Part shown: positions 18,890-26,728 of the stretch, piece by piece | Layout of the letters: each line of letters opens with the position of its first letter | How positions within the stretch are numbered: position 1 is the first letter of the stretch | Source: JARRQB01 sp965368585 | Lineage (GTDB): Bacteria > Pseudomonadota > Gammaproteobacteria > Chromatiales > Chromatiaceae | Length of the DNA stretch: 42,452 nucleotides | Assembly: GCA_965368585.1 (NCBI GenBank) | Contig: CBDUNM010000027.1 | Span: forward strand, 1 to 42,452 | Direction of reading: 5' to 3' | Notes under the pieces: generated by a model | What the model saw: only the letters and a program-made list of their open reading frames with translations | The model's database searches: none | What the model was told of the DNA's origin: nothing | Program-made: the position numbers and the translations under genes

Positions 18890-20629
18890 TCAGCCGCGGT
18901 TCCAGCGCTGCACGAGTTCGTCGTAGTCGATAGTGATACCCTTGGGTTTTTCGTTGGCCAGCTTGGCCTTGGGACCGTCGGGTTTACCCAGCCATTCACC
19001 CGGGTCCATCTCGTCGTTGAGTCGGGGGCCGCAACCGCCGTAGGTCTTGGCCTTTTCATCGGCCTTCTGCATACGCGCCATGACCTGGTCCATCTGTTCC
19101 GCCAGCCGGTCCATGGCCTGCTGCGGGGTAAAGACACCGGAGTTGACGTCGCCGATATTTTGCCACCACAGTTGCGCCAGCTTTGGATAATCGGGCACGT
19201 TGACGCCCGTGGGCGTCCACAAGACTCGGTCGGGCGAGCGATAGAATTCCACCAAACCACCCAGTTTAGGCGCCCGTTCGCTGAACGAGGCATGGCGAAT
19301 ATCGGAATCGCGAATGATCGTCAGACCGACGTGGCTCTTCTTCAGCGAAACCGTTTTCGACACCACGAATTGTGCATACAGCCAGGCGGCCTTACGCCTT
19401 TCCACTGGGGTGGATTCGAACAGCGTCCACGATCCGGCGTCCTGATAGCCGAGTTTCATCCCCTCTTCCCAGTAAGGGCCGTGCGGCGAAGGCGCCATCC
19501 GCCATTGCGGATTGCCGGCATCGTCGACCGTGTTGTTGCCCTCGCTCTTCGGCGCCACCATCGATGCCGTAAATGCCGTGTACCAGAATATCTGTTGCGC
19601 CACGTTACCCTGCGACAGCGCGGGCAGCGACTGGTAGAAGTCGTAGTCGGCCGCGCCGGGCGGTGCGTACTTACGCAGCCATTCGTCCCACTTGCGAATC
19701 GCGTAAACCGCGGCGGGTCCGTTGGTTCCGCCACCGCGGCTGACCGATGCGCCGGCGGGGTTGCACGAGCCTTCCTCCATGCGTATACCCCATTCGTCGA
19801 TGGGTCGCCCGTTCGGTATGCCTTTCGATCCGGCACCGGCCATCGACAACCACGCATCGGTCATCCGCCATCCGAGATCGGGGGCGCGCTTACCGTAATC
19901 CATGTGACCGTAGACGCGGGTACCGTCGATTTCCTTGACATGCACGGAGAAAAATTCCGCGATGTCCTCATAGGCCGACCAATTGACCGGAACGCCCAGT
20001 TCGTAGCCGTACATCTCCTTGAACTTCGATCGGATATCGGGCCGCTTGAACCAGTCGTAACGAAACCAGTACAGGTTGGCGAACTGCTGGTCGGGCAGCT
20101 GATAGAGTTTGCCGTCCGGGCCGGTGGTGAAGGATTTGCCGATGAAATCGTCGACGTCCAGTGTGGGCAGCGTCACGTCTTTTCCGTCGCCGGCCATCCA
20201 GTCGGTCAGGTTGACCGCCAGTTGCAACCGGGAGTGCGTCCCGATCAGGTCGGAGTCGTTGATGTACGCGTCGTACAGGTTCCGCTTGGTCTGCATCTGA
20301 GTCTGTACGGCCTGCACGACCTCACCTTCGCCGAGCAGTTGGTGGTTGACCTTGATGCCGGTGATTTCCTCGAATGCCTTGGTCAGCGTCTTGGATTCGT
20401 ACTCGTGGGTCGGGATGGTTTCCGACAACACGTTGATCTCCATTCCCTGAAACGGCTTGGCCGCGTTGATAAACCATTCCATTTCCTGCATTTGCTCGGA
20501 CATGCTCAACGTCGAAGGCTGGAACTCGCTTTCGACCCATCGTTTGGCTTCGTTGATTCCGGCGTGGCTGATCGAAGCCACTGAAGCCGCAATCACTAAG
20601 GCGCTGGTGGCAACCAAGGGCCTCTTCAT
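18890..20629 (-). CDS. glpV: Periplasmic glycerol-binding protein of the ABC transporter
   Basis: This 579-residue family 1 extracellular solute-binding protein is long, as expected for the glycerol GlpV group. A Sec signal peptide is clear: MKR followed by a hydrophobic run and cleavage probably after SISHA (residue 23). The mature protein is rich in aromatic residues (for example FANLYWFRYDWF). Two Cys residues (in EGSCNPAG and YGGCGPR) could form a disulphide. It is the first gene of the seven-gene glycerol operon. The start ATG at 20629 has AGGAGGAAG upstream, the strongest ribosome site in the operon. A candidate GlpR operator lies 55-70 bases upstream. Confidence 0.92.
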   Translation of the reverse strand: MKRPLVATSALVIAASVASISHAGINEAKRWVESEFQPSTLSMSEQMQEMEWFINAAKPFQGMEINVLSETIPTHEYESKTLTKAFEEITGIKVNHQLLGEGEVVQAVQTQMQTKRNLYDAYINDSDLIGTHSRLQLAVNLTDWMAGDGKDVTLPTLDVDDFIGKSFTTGPDGKLYQLPDQQFANLYWFRYDWFKRPDIRSKFKEMYGYELGVPVNWSAYEDIAEFFSVHVKEIDGTRVYGHMDYGKRAPDLGWRMTDAWLSMAGAGSKGIPNGRPIDEWGIRMEEGSCNPAGASVSRGGGTNGPAAVYAIRKWDEWLRKYAPPGAADYDFYQSLPALSQGNVAQQIFWYTAFTASMVAPKSEGNNTVDDAGNPQWRMAPSPHGPYWEEGMKLGYQDAGSWTLFESTPVERRKAAWLYAQFVVSKTVSLKKSHVGLTIIRDSDIRHASFSERAPKLGGLVEFYRSPDRVLWTPTGVNVPDYPKLAQLWWQNIGDVNSGVFTPQQAMDRLAEQMDQVMARMQKADEKAKTYGGCGPRLNDEMDPGEWLGKPDGPKAKLANEKPKGITIDYDELVQRWNRG

Positions 20630-20683
20630 AAGTCTTCCTCCTGTTCAGTGTCGGTATATTTTTCGGATCGGGTTGCTGCTTGG

Positions 20684-20699
20684 TTCGAAAAAAAACGAA
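20684..20699. promoter_or_regulatory. Candidate GlpR operator upstream of glpV
   Basis: TTCG, eight A residues, then CGAA form a perfect dyad. The half-sites TTCG/CGAA are those of the E. coli GlpR operator, although the spacing there is shorter (about 4). The same TTCG-N8-CGAA layout recurs at 20883-20898 next to glpR. Confidence 0.5.
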
Positions 20700-20749
20700 T
20701 GCCCACGGGCTAGGGTCGACATGCGTTTGTCGGGTCCAGCTTCGCGACA

Positions 20750-20860
20750 CGTCGCGGGGCTGTGCAGACGGCAATTTATAACATTATGTTTTTATTATTT
20801 ATTCGATTTCACTCTTTACGCCTAGCACGCTAAGTATAGTGGCTTGCAGTCGTCCTACAA
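20750..20860. promoter_or_regulatory. AT-rich divergent glp promoter region
   Basis: The stretch around 20770-20845 is much richer in A and T than its surroundings (for example ATTATGTTTTTATTATTTA) and lies between the divergent glpV and glpR genes. It should contain both promoters. I could not place -35 and -10 boxes with confidence. Confidence 0.45.
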
Positions 20861-20882
20861 ATGGAAAATACTGGGTTTCGAA

Positions 20883-20898
20883 TTCGGTTCCAAACGAA
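20883..20898. promoter_or_regulatory. Candidate GlpR operator at glpR
   Basis: TTCG, GTTCCAAA, CGAA: the same spacing as the site near glpV. An inner dyad GGTTC-N5-GAACC (20886-20900) adds symmetry. It sits 28 bases before the GTG at 20927, so GlpR could repress its own gene and glpD. Confidence 0.45.
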
Positions 20899-20926
20899 CC
20901 TATGGCCACAACGATGCAATGAACCC

Positions 20927-21712
20927 GTGTTGCCCGTAACACCTCGACAAAGGGGCATCGTACAGCTCGCCCGGCGCGAAGGTCGGGTGGATGTGGAAAT
21001 GCTCGCGGCGCAATTCAACGTCACCCCGCAGACCATCCGCAAAGATCTCAACGAGCTCTGCGAGCAAGGCCTGCTGCGCCGCTACCACGGGGGTGCCGTG
21101 CTGGCATCCGGCGCGGCCAACCTGACGTACCAGGCGCGGCGCCAGATGGCGCCATACGCCAAACAGCGTATAGGACGCCGTACCGCCGAACTGATTCCGG
21201 ACAACTGCGCGCTGTTGATCAACATCGGCACGACGACCGAACAGGTGGCTTACGCGCTGCGCGAACATCAGGGTCTGATGGTGATTACCAACAACATCAA
21301 CGTGGTCAATATCCTGCAAGGGCATGAAAACATCGAGGTCATCGTAGCCGGCGGTGCGTTCAGACATACGGATGGCGGAATTGTGGGAGAGGCGGCCGTG
21401 GATTTCATCCAGCAGTTTCGCGTCGACTACGCAGTGGTGGGCGCGTCGGCGATCGACGAGGACGGGGCGTTGCTGGATTTCGACTACCGCGAGGTCAAAG
21501 TGGCCAAGGCGATCATGCAGCAGGCGCGCCGCTCGATACTGGTCGCCGACCACATGAAGTTCGCACGGACCGCGCCAGTTCGAATCGGCCATCTGTCTGA
21601 GGTCGACTGCTACGTGACCGATGAAGCGCCACCTCCGGCGATTGTCGCGTTGTGCTGCGAGCACGACGTCAGCATCGAAATTGCCGGCCCCGCCCAGGGA
21701 GAGGAGGCATGA
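20927..21712 (+). CDS. glpR: DeoR-family repressor of glycerol genes
   Basis: This 261-residue protein aligns by eye along its whole length with E. coli GlpR. The N-terminal helix-turn-helix (about 5-60) contains FNVTPQTIRKDLNEL and then LLRRYHGGAV. The sensor domain has the phosphate-sugar binding loop INIGTTTEQ, followed by VITNNINVVN, GGIVGEAAVDFI and VADHMKF. The expected ligand is glycerol 3-phosphate. I choose the GTG at 20927, because it puts the first residues level with E. coli GlpR and leaves the operator-like dyad at 20883 outside the gene. An in-frame ATG at 20861 would add 22 unmatched residues. Neither start has a good ribosome site. The stop overlaps the glpD ATG (ATGA). Confidence 0.9.
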   Translation: MLPVTPRQRGIVQLARREGRVDVEMLAAQFNVTPQTIRKDLNELCEQGLLRRYHGGAVLASGAANLTYQARRQMAPYAKQRIGRRTAELIPDNCALLINIGTTTEQVAYALREHQGLMVITNNINVVNILQGHENIEVIVAGGAFRHTDGGIVGEAAVDFIQQFRVDYAVVGASAIDEDGALLDFDYREVKVAKAIMQQARRSILVADHMKFARTAPVRIGHLSEVDCYVTDEAPPPAIVALCCEHDVSIEIAGPAQGEEA

Positions 21713-23325
21713 ACCGCCGAGCGGGTCAACGGCCGCCACCACGCGCTGAAGTCATCCATCGGTCAGATTTGTTGCAGCAGTTCCAGACGCGTTCGCGCTG
21801 GGATCTGGTCGTCATCGGCGGAGGTGCGACCGGCCTGGGTATAGCGCTGGACGGTGCGGCGCGCGGACTTTCGGTGGCGCTGGTCGAAGCGGACGATTTC
21901 GCCAAGGGGACGTCGTCTCGCGCGACGAAACTGGTCCACGGCGGCGTACGTTATCTGGCGCAGGGCAACATTGGGTTGGTGCGCGAAGCGCTGCGCGAAC
22001 GTGCTGCACTGCTGAACGCCGCGCCGCATCTGGTTCAGCCCTTGGCTTTCATCATGCCTGTCTACGGCCGGAAAGGCGCCTGGTTCGACAAGTGGTTCTA
22101 CGGAATCGGGCTACTGCTATACGATCTGCTGGCCGGCGGTAAGGGGTTGGGGAAAACCCAATTGCTCAGTCGCAAAGAAACGGCCAAGCGTCTCCAGGGT
22201 GTGCGTATTCAGGGTCTTGCAGGTGGGATCCAATACTGGGACGGTCAGTTCGACGATGCGCGCTTTGCAATCGCCCTGGCACGTAGCGCCATCGCTTACG
22301 GAGCCTGCCCCGTCAATCATTGCGCGGCGGTCGAATTGCTTAAAGAAGGTGGTCGCGTCACGGGGGTCGTCGCCCAGGACCATGAATCCGGCCGGCTTTA
22401 CCCGTTGCGAGCCGAGTGCGTTATCAACGCCACCGGTGTCTGGGTAGATACCATACGGCGCATGAGTGACCCCGATCGCGCCGACTTGGTGGTGCCCAGC
22501 CAGGGCATACACTTGGTGGTCGATCGCGATTTTTTGCCCGCCGACCGGGCGCTCATCGTACCCAAGACCGAGGATGGGCGTGTGCTGTTTGCAATCCCCT
22601 GGTTGGGCAAGACCTTGCTCGGAACCACCGATACGCCACGTCGGGAGGTCGAATTCGAGCCGATGCCGTTGCACGAGGAGGTTGAGTTCATCTTGCGGGA
22701 GGCTGGTCGATATCTCGCGCGGGCACCGACGCGCGCCGACGTGCGTTCCGTTTGGGTCGGACTGCGGCCCCTGGTGAGGCCGCCGAACAACGGCAGCGCG
22801 CACACCAAGACAATGTCGCGCGAGCACACGGTGCTGATGGAAACGGATGGCCTGTTGACCGTCACGGGCGGCAAGTGGACGACTTATCGCGCGATGGCCG
22901 AAGACGTGCTCGCGCAAGGCGCGGCGGCCGGCTTGATCCCCGACCAAGGTCCGTGCACGACCGCGACGCTGACACTGGTCGGTGCTCCGGATCGGCATCC
23001 GCGCGGGTTAAACGAAGCACCCGGGTTGCATCTGTACGGAACGGATGCGTCGATCGTTCAGTCGTTGCCCGGTGCGAATATCGAGCTGGCACCCGGGTTA
23101 ACCGAGGCAATGGTCCGCTTCGCGGTACGCTACGAACAGGCCCGCTCGGTCGAAGATTTTCTGGCCAGACGCTCCAGGCTGTTGTTTCTCGATGCGCCCA
23201 AGGCTGTATCCGTCGCCGCGCAAGTCGCCGACATTCTGGCCGAGGAGTTGGGCGCGGGGTTCGATGCGCCCGGGAGTGTCGACGCGTTCACGAAACTCGC
23301 GCAGCGTTACCAGACACTGCCTTAG
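21709..23325 (+). CDS. glpD: Aerobic glycerol-3-phosphate dehydrogenase
   Basis: This 538-residue FAD enzyme of the inner membrane surface oxidises glycerol 3-phosphate to dihydroxyacetone phosphate and passes electrons to quinone. The dinucleotide-binding motif GGGATGLG is at residues 37-44. The family signatures TSSRATKLVHGGVRYL and TGGKWTTYR are present, and the C-terminal domain (about 400-538) is complete. The start is the ATG at 21709, which has GGAGAGGAGG directly upstream and overlaps the glpR stop by four bases. A longer frame from 21652 runs inside glpR and is not credible. It completes the catabolic path begun by GlpK and is presumably repressed by GlpR. Confidence 0.95.
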   Translation: MNRRAGQRPPPRAEVIHRSDLLQQFQTRSRWDLVVIGGGATGLGIALDGAARGLSVALVEADDFAKGTSSRATKLVHGGVRYLAQGNIGLVREALRERAALLNAAPHLVQPLAFIMPVYGRKGAWFDKWFYGIGLLLYDLLAGGKGLGKTQLLSRKETAKRLQGVRIQGLAGGIQYWDGQFDDARFAIALARSAIAYGACPVNHCAAVELLKEGGRVTGVVAQDHESGRLYPLRAECVINATGVWVDTIRRMSDPDRADLVVPSQGIHLVVDRDFLPADRALIVPKTEDGRVLFAIPWLGKTLLGTTDTPRREVEFEPMPLHEEVEFILREAGRYLARAPTRADVRSVWVGLRPLVRPPNNGSAHTKTMSREHTVLMETDGLLTVTGGKWTTYRAMAEDVLAQGAAAGLIPDQGPCTTATLTLVGAPDRHPRGLNEAPGLHLYGTDASIVQSLPGANIELAPGLTEAMVRFAVRYEQARSVEDFLARRSRLLFLDAPKAVSVAAQVADILAEELGAGFDAPGSVDAFTKLAQRYQTLP

Positions 23326-23370
23326 GAGGCAATAACGCTCGGCAATTGGGGGGTTTCGGCAGCGCATCGA

Positions 23371-23430
23371 CCAGGAGCCTGACCTCCTACAGCCCTTGAT
23401 TCACATCCGTAGGAGCCGAGCCCGCTCGGC
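23371..23430. repeat. REP-like inverted pair with GTAGGAG heads
   Basis: GTAGGAG at 23409-23415 runs into the hairpin GCCGAG-CCCG-CTCGGC (23415-23430). Its inverted head CTCCTAC lies at 23384-23390, next to a small hairpin AGGAG-N6-CTCCT (23373-23388). A GTAG head followed by a short stem-loop, arranged as an inverted pair in an intergenic gap, is the hallmark of REP/REPIN elements. Confidence 0.5.
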
Positions 23431-23468
23431 GATGTGCGTCCGATCAACGCCGCGTTGAAAGCACCCTG

Positions 23469-23840
23469 CTAACGATTGTGATTGAATAACTCGGAAAAAA
23501 CGCGGCCCAGGTCTTCGTCGAGGATCGGTTTGACCAGATTGATGAAAGGCTGCGCGCCGGCGTACTCGCGTTGGATGTCGACCGCGTTGTAGGCGCTGAT
23601 GAAGACCGACCGGACTTGCGCCAGGCGCCAGATCTGGTTGGCTGCTTCCACGCCAGTCATATCGGTTCTGAGCTGTGTGTCCATCAAGACGAGATCGGGT
23701 TTGTGGGTGGCGGCGTGGGTAACCGCGTCCTCGCCCGTATCCACGATGCCGGATACCTCGTAACCCATACGTTGCAGCGTAAATTCCAACGCCATGGCTG
23801 ATATGGCTTCATCCTCGACAATCAGTATTCTCTTTTTCAC
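23469..23840 (-). CDS. Single-domain response regulator
   Basis: This 123-residue protein is a receiver domain alone. It has the acidic pair in IVEDEA (Glu9, Asp10), the acceptor Asp in LVLMDTQLR (about residue 54), Ser in VFISAY and Lys in NLVKPI. There is no output domain, so it must act by protein contact or as a phosphate shuttle or sink. The start is GTG at 23840 with only a weak GGA-type ribosome site. The TonB-receptor gene ends 33 bases upstream on the same strand, so they look cotranscribed. The HisKA_2 kinase encoded divergently at 26728 is its likely phosphate donor. Receivers of this sort are often paired with HisKA_2 kinases. Confidence 0.9.
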   Translation of the reverse strand: MKKRILIVEDEAISAMALEFTLQRMGYEVSGIVDTGEDAVTHAATHKPDLVLMDTQLRTDMTGVEAANQIWRLAQVRSVFISAYNAVDIQREYAGAQPFINLVKPILDEDLGRVFSELFNHNR

Positions 23841-23873
23841 GCGTGTCCGTATATTGCGTTGTGGCGGTAGCGT

Positions 23874-25991
23874 TCACAAACCGAGCGGAATCTCCATGCC
23901 CAGGCGAAACGTGCGTCCGCGTACTGGCGAGCCCCCCGGGATGGGTGCGCCGGTAAACTCACCGGTGTCATCGTCGGTGATATTCGAGATGCCGCCCAGC
24001 AGCGTAAGATCCTGGAGTTTGTACCGGAGATGCAGGTTCGCCGTCCAGGCCCCGTCCAGCCGTTGCGGGAGTATGGTCGAGGCCGTATCTATACTGCCAC
24101 GATACGTCATATTGAGATTGGCGTTCCAACGACCGTGCCGATAGTTGAAAGCCACCGCTCCCTGGTTCCTAGGGTGCGATTGCGGATTGTCTGCCACCTC
24201 GAAACCGTGCGCATAGCTGCCGCGGACGGAGAGGCGGGGTGTGATGAACGCCTGGAGTTCCAATTCGACGCCGGACAGATCGGTTGAACCACTGTTTATC
24301 CAGGTGGCTCGGGGATCCGTCGCGCGATCGAGCACTCGGCGCACGATTTGGTTGGAAATCCAGTTGCGGTACCCGGTGAAGGTGAATTGGTAGGGGCCGA
24401 CCTCTTGCAGCCACGCCAGTTCCAGGGTGCGGATTTTCTCGGGCCTCAGGTTTTCGTTACCGATGCTCCTGGGACTGTTGATACTGCTTAGTTCCAATAC
24501 CGTGGGCGCTCGAAACGCTTGACCGTACATCAGTTTGAAGACGGTATGTTCACTGGATTGGTAGACGAGCGCCGCGCGCGGATTGGTCGCGGAACCGAAA
24601 TCTGAATAGTGATCAAAGCGGACGCCCAGCGTCGCGTGCAGGTCGTCTCTAAGTTCAACCTTGTCTTGTACGAAGGCGCCTAAAATGCGTCGGGACTCGC
24701 CCTGCGGTCCGAAGTTCGAAGTCGCGATCACGTCCCCGTAAAAAGTGATGGGGATCGGTGGGCTGGGCGGAGGGTCCGCCAGAATCAGCAGATCGATAAA
24801 ATCGGTGGTCTCGTAGTTATTTTGGTTCCGCAGGGTATCGAAGTGGGTGTATCGGTATTCGAACCCACCGAACAGATGGTGTCTCGAATCCAGCCGCAAC
24901 GATCCGTCGAGACTGAAATCCCACTCGGTCAGCCGAACCAAGCTGCCACCCATGAAGGCCGGCGCATCCGGAACGCCTGTCACCTCTTCCATGGTCAATC
25001 GACGGGAAGGATCTCCCACGATGATCGGAGGTTCGCCCAGGCCGTCATTGTCGATGCGCCGCACGCCACCCGAGAACTTCAATTTACGCGCGTCTGACCT
25101 GGCGATCTGGTAAGTGACCCGCAGCGACGAATCCTCGGCGTGGTACTCGTTGGCGTTGTTGGCCGGTGTTACGCCAAAGACGTAGAAATCATCCACAGCG
25201 AACTGCGCGTGCCTGGCCTCAACAAGCAATTTTCCGGTTTTGAGCGTGGCGTACAGAGAGAACGCCTGTTCAGGGTCTTGAGTGGTTGCGGGCACCGCCG
25301 AACTCGGGTCGAAAAATTTCTCACCGTCGTTGGTCAGGCCCGACACATAGACCGAGGCATTATAACGGTCGTTGCCGCCGGACAGCGCCACGTGGCCGTC
25401 GATTCCCTGGTGGCTGCCGACGGCGAGGGCGGCTTCGTTCTGCCCATCGGCGGTGACGATATTGACCACGCCCAGAAACGCGTTCGACCCGTACAAAGCC
25501 GACCCCGGACCTCGGATGATCTCCACTTGAGCGACGTTGCCGGTCGATAGAAACCGATTGAACAGTATGGCCGCGCCGGAGAAATCGTCATTGAGGCGTT
25601 GGCCGTTCAGCAGGAAAAGAATATCGTTGGAGAGTTGCGAAGAGTTTCGGCCGCGCGCCGAAATCGCGTAACTGCTGCGGCTGGCGGTCCGTGCCGACTG
25701 CATGCCCGGCACGTAATTGAGCAGGTCCTCGACCGTGAGTATCCCCATGTTGCGTATCTCGCGGCGGGTAAACACCGTCACCGACGATGGGGCTTCGCGA
25801 AACGACTCGGCCGCCAGCGAGGCGACCGTGACCGGTACCTCCATGAGGGATGCCAAATCCATATCGGCGACTCGCTGATGATCCGTACCATGCTCGGTGG
25901 CCGCGGTTGCGAAGGGAATACAGCAAATAACAAAGACGAGCCAAAGGCGAATGTCCCGCGAACTGGATTTTGGACTATCCCGCTTCAACAA
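23874..25991 (-). CDS. TonB-dependent outer-membrane receptor
   Basis: This protein has 705 residues. A signal peptide (about 1-31: basic start, hydrophobic run LWLVFVICCIPFATA) is followed by a plug domain (about 55-165). The plug has VTVFTRREIRNMG, LNYVPGMQ, and VEIIRGPGSALYGSNAF followed by GVVNIVT. The rest is a 22-strand barrel ending in an aromatic/hydrophobic C terminus (FRLGMEIPLGL). The likely cargo is unknown; no haem or siderophore genes are adjacent. The start is a TTG at 25991 (or 25988) with GGGAG upstream, unusual for a large receptor. It is divergent from the YfiR-like/kinase pair and cotranscribed with a lone receiver, which suggests a sensory as well as transport role. Confidence 0.93.
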   Translation of the reverse strand: MLKRDSPKSSSRDIRLWLVFVICCIPFATAATEHGTDHQRVADMDLASLMEVPVTVASLAAESFREAPSSVTVFTRREIRNMGILTVEDLLNYVPGMQSARTASRSSYAISARGRNSSQLSNDILFLLNGQRLNDDFSGAAILFNRFLSTGNVAQVEIIRGPGSALYGSNAFLGVVNIVTADGQNEAALAVGSHQGIDGHVALSGGNDRYNASVYVSGLTNDGEKFFDPSSAVPATTQDPEQAFSLYATLKTGKLLVEARHAQFAVDDFYVFGVTPANNANEYHAEDSSLRVTYQIARSDARKLKFSGGVRRIDNDGLGEPPIIVGDPSRRLTMEEVTGVPDAPAFMGGSLVRLTEWDFSLDGSLRLDSRHHLFGGFEYRYTHFDTLRNQNNYETTDFIDLLILADPPPSPPIPITFYGDVIATSNFGPQGESRRILGAFVQDKVELRDDLHATLGVRFDHYSDFGSATNPRAALVYQSSEHTVFKLMYGQAFRAPTVLELSSINSPRSIGNENLRPEKIRTLELAWLQEVGPYQFTFTGYRNWISNQIVRRVLDRATDPRATWINSGSTDLSGVELELQAFITPRLSVRGSYAHGFEVADNPQSHPRNQGAVAFNYRHGRWNANLNMTYRGSIDTASTILPQRLDGAWTANLHLRYKLQDLTLLGGISNITDDDTGEFTGAPIPGGSPVRGRTFRLGMEIPLGL

Positions 25992-26158
25992 AGGAACAAC
26001 TCCCGATGTCGTTGGCCTGTCGCCTATTTTTCAGGACGAATTGTTATGAGTTATGAGCCGATAATGATAGAGTCTTCAGGCAAAAATTTGAACCTTGGCG
26101 AAAAGTAAGGAAGCGCTCCGTCGTATTGGGTGACTCGGAGATCGCCGCTTGGCAGGTA

Positions 26159-26728
26159 ATGAGCCTCACTGACTTTGCACAAAAAGGACGGCGCCGCACC
26201 CGCCTTCTCCTCCTGCTGCTGGCAGGGGCCTGCGCTTACGCCCCGCACTTGCGGACGGCCGCGGCGGGGGACAAAGAGAGCCTGATCAAGGCCGGCTTCA
26301 TCGCGAAGTTTCCCGCGTACATCACCTGGCCGTCCGAAAATGGCCGCCGACCCTCGGGATCGTTCCGCTACTGCGTGCTTGGACCTGACGACATAGTCGA
26401 TCATCTGCGCTCGGTGGTAACGCTGTCCGGCGATCAACCACCCGATGGAAAAGTGCGCGTCATTGAGCGGGTTTCGACGAGTATTCCCTGTGACGTGTTG
26501 TTCATTCCGGACCGCGCGGCGCATCGAATCACCGCAATCAAGGCTGCGTTGGGGCGCACTGCGGTGTTGCTGATAGGGGAAACCCCGGGGCTTGCCCGAC
26601 AGGGCGCGCACATCAATTTGTTCCGCGCGGACTGCCGCTACAGATTTCGTATCAATCGCGGCGCGATCAGGGAATCCGGTTTACGCGTCAGTTTTCGCTT
26701 GTTGGAACTGGCGGAGGTCATCGATTGA
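26159..26728 (+). CDS. YfiR/DUF4154-like periplasmic protein
   Basis: This 189-residue protein has a basic N terminus and a hydrophobic signal run (LLLLLLAGACAYA) cleaved near residues 34-37. The mature part begins KESLIKAGFIAKFPAYITWP, the hallmark opening of the YfiR family. Three mature Cys residues (RYCVLG, IPCDVLF, ADCRYR) may form disulphides. In Pseudomonas, YfiR represses the membrane cyclase YfiN through its periplasmic domain. Here the next gene, overlapping by one base (TGATG), is a histidine kinase instead, so the target output probably differs. I choose the ATG at 26159. A TTG at 26126 would add 11 residues ahead of the signal peptide. Confidence 0.85.
   Translation: MSLTDFAQKGRRRTRLLLLLLAGACAYAPHLRTAAAGDKESLIKAGFIAKFPAYITWPSENGRRPSGSFRYCVLGPDDIVDHLRSVVTLSGDQPPDGKVRVIERVSTSIPCDVLFIPDRAAHRITAIKAALGRTAVLLIGETPGLARQGAHINLFRADCRYRFRINRGAIRESGLRVSFRLLELAEVID

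Noticed and set aside
18689..20584. Long open frame opposite glpV (631 codons)
   Set aside because: It mirrors a high-G+C gene on the other strand, has no family motif, and glpV is unmistakable.
21652..21708. Upstream extension of glpD inside glpR
   Set aside because: The ATG at 21709 has a strong ribosome site and the ATGA overlap.
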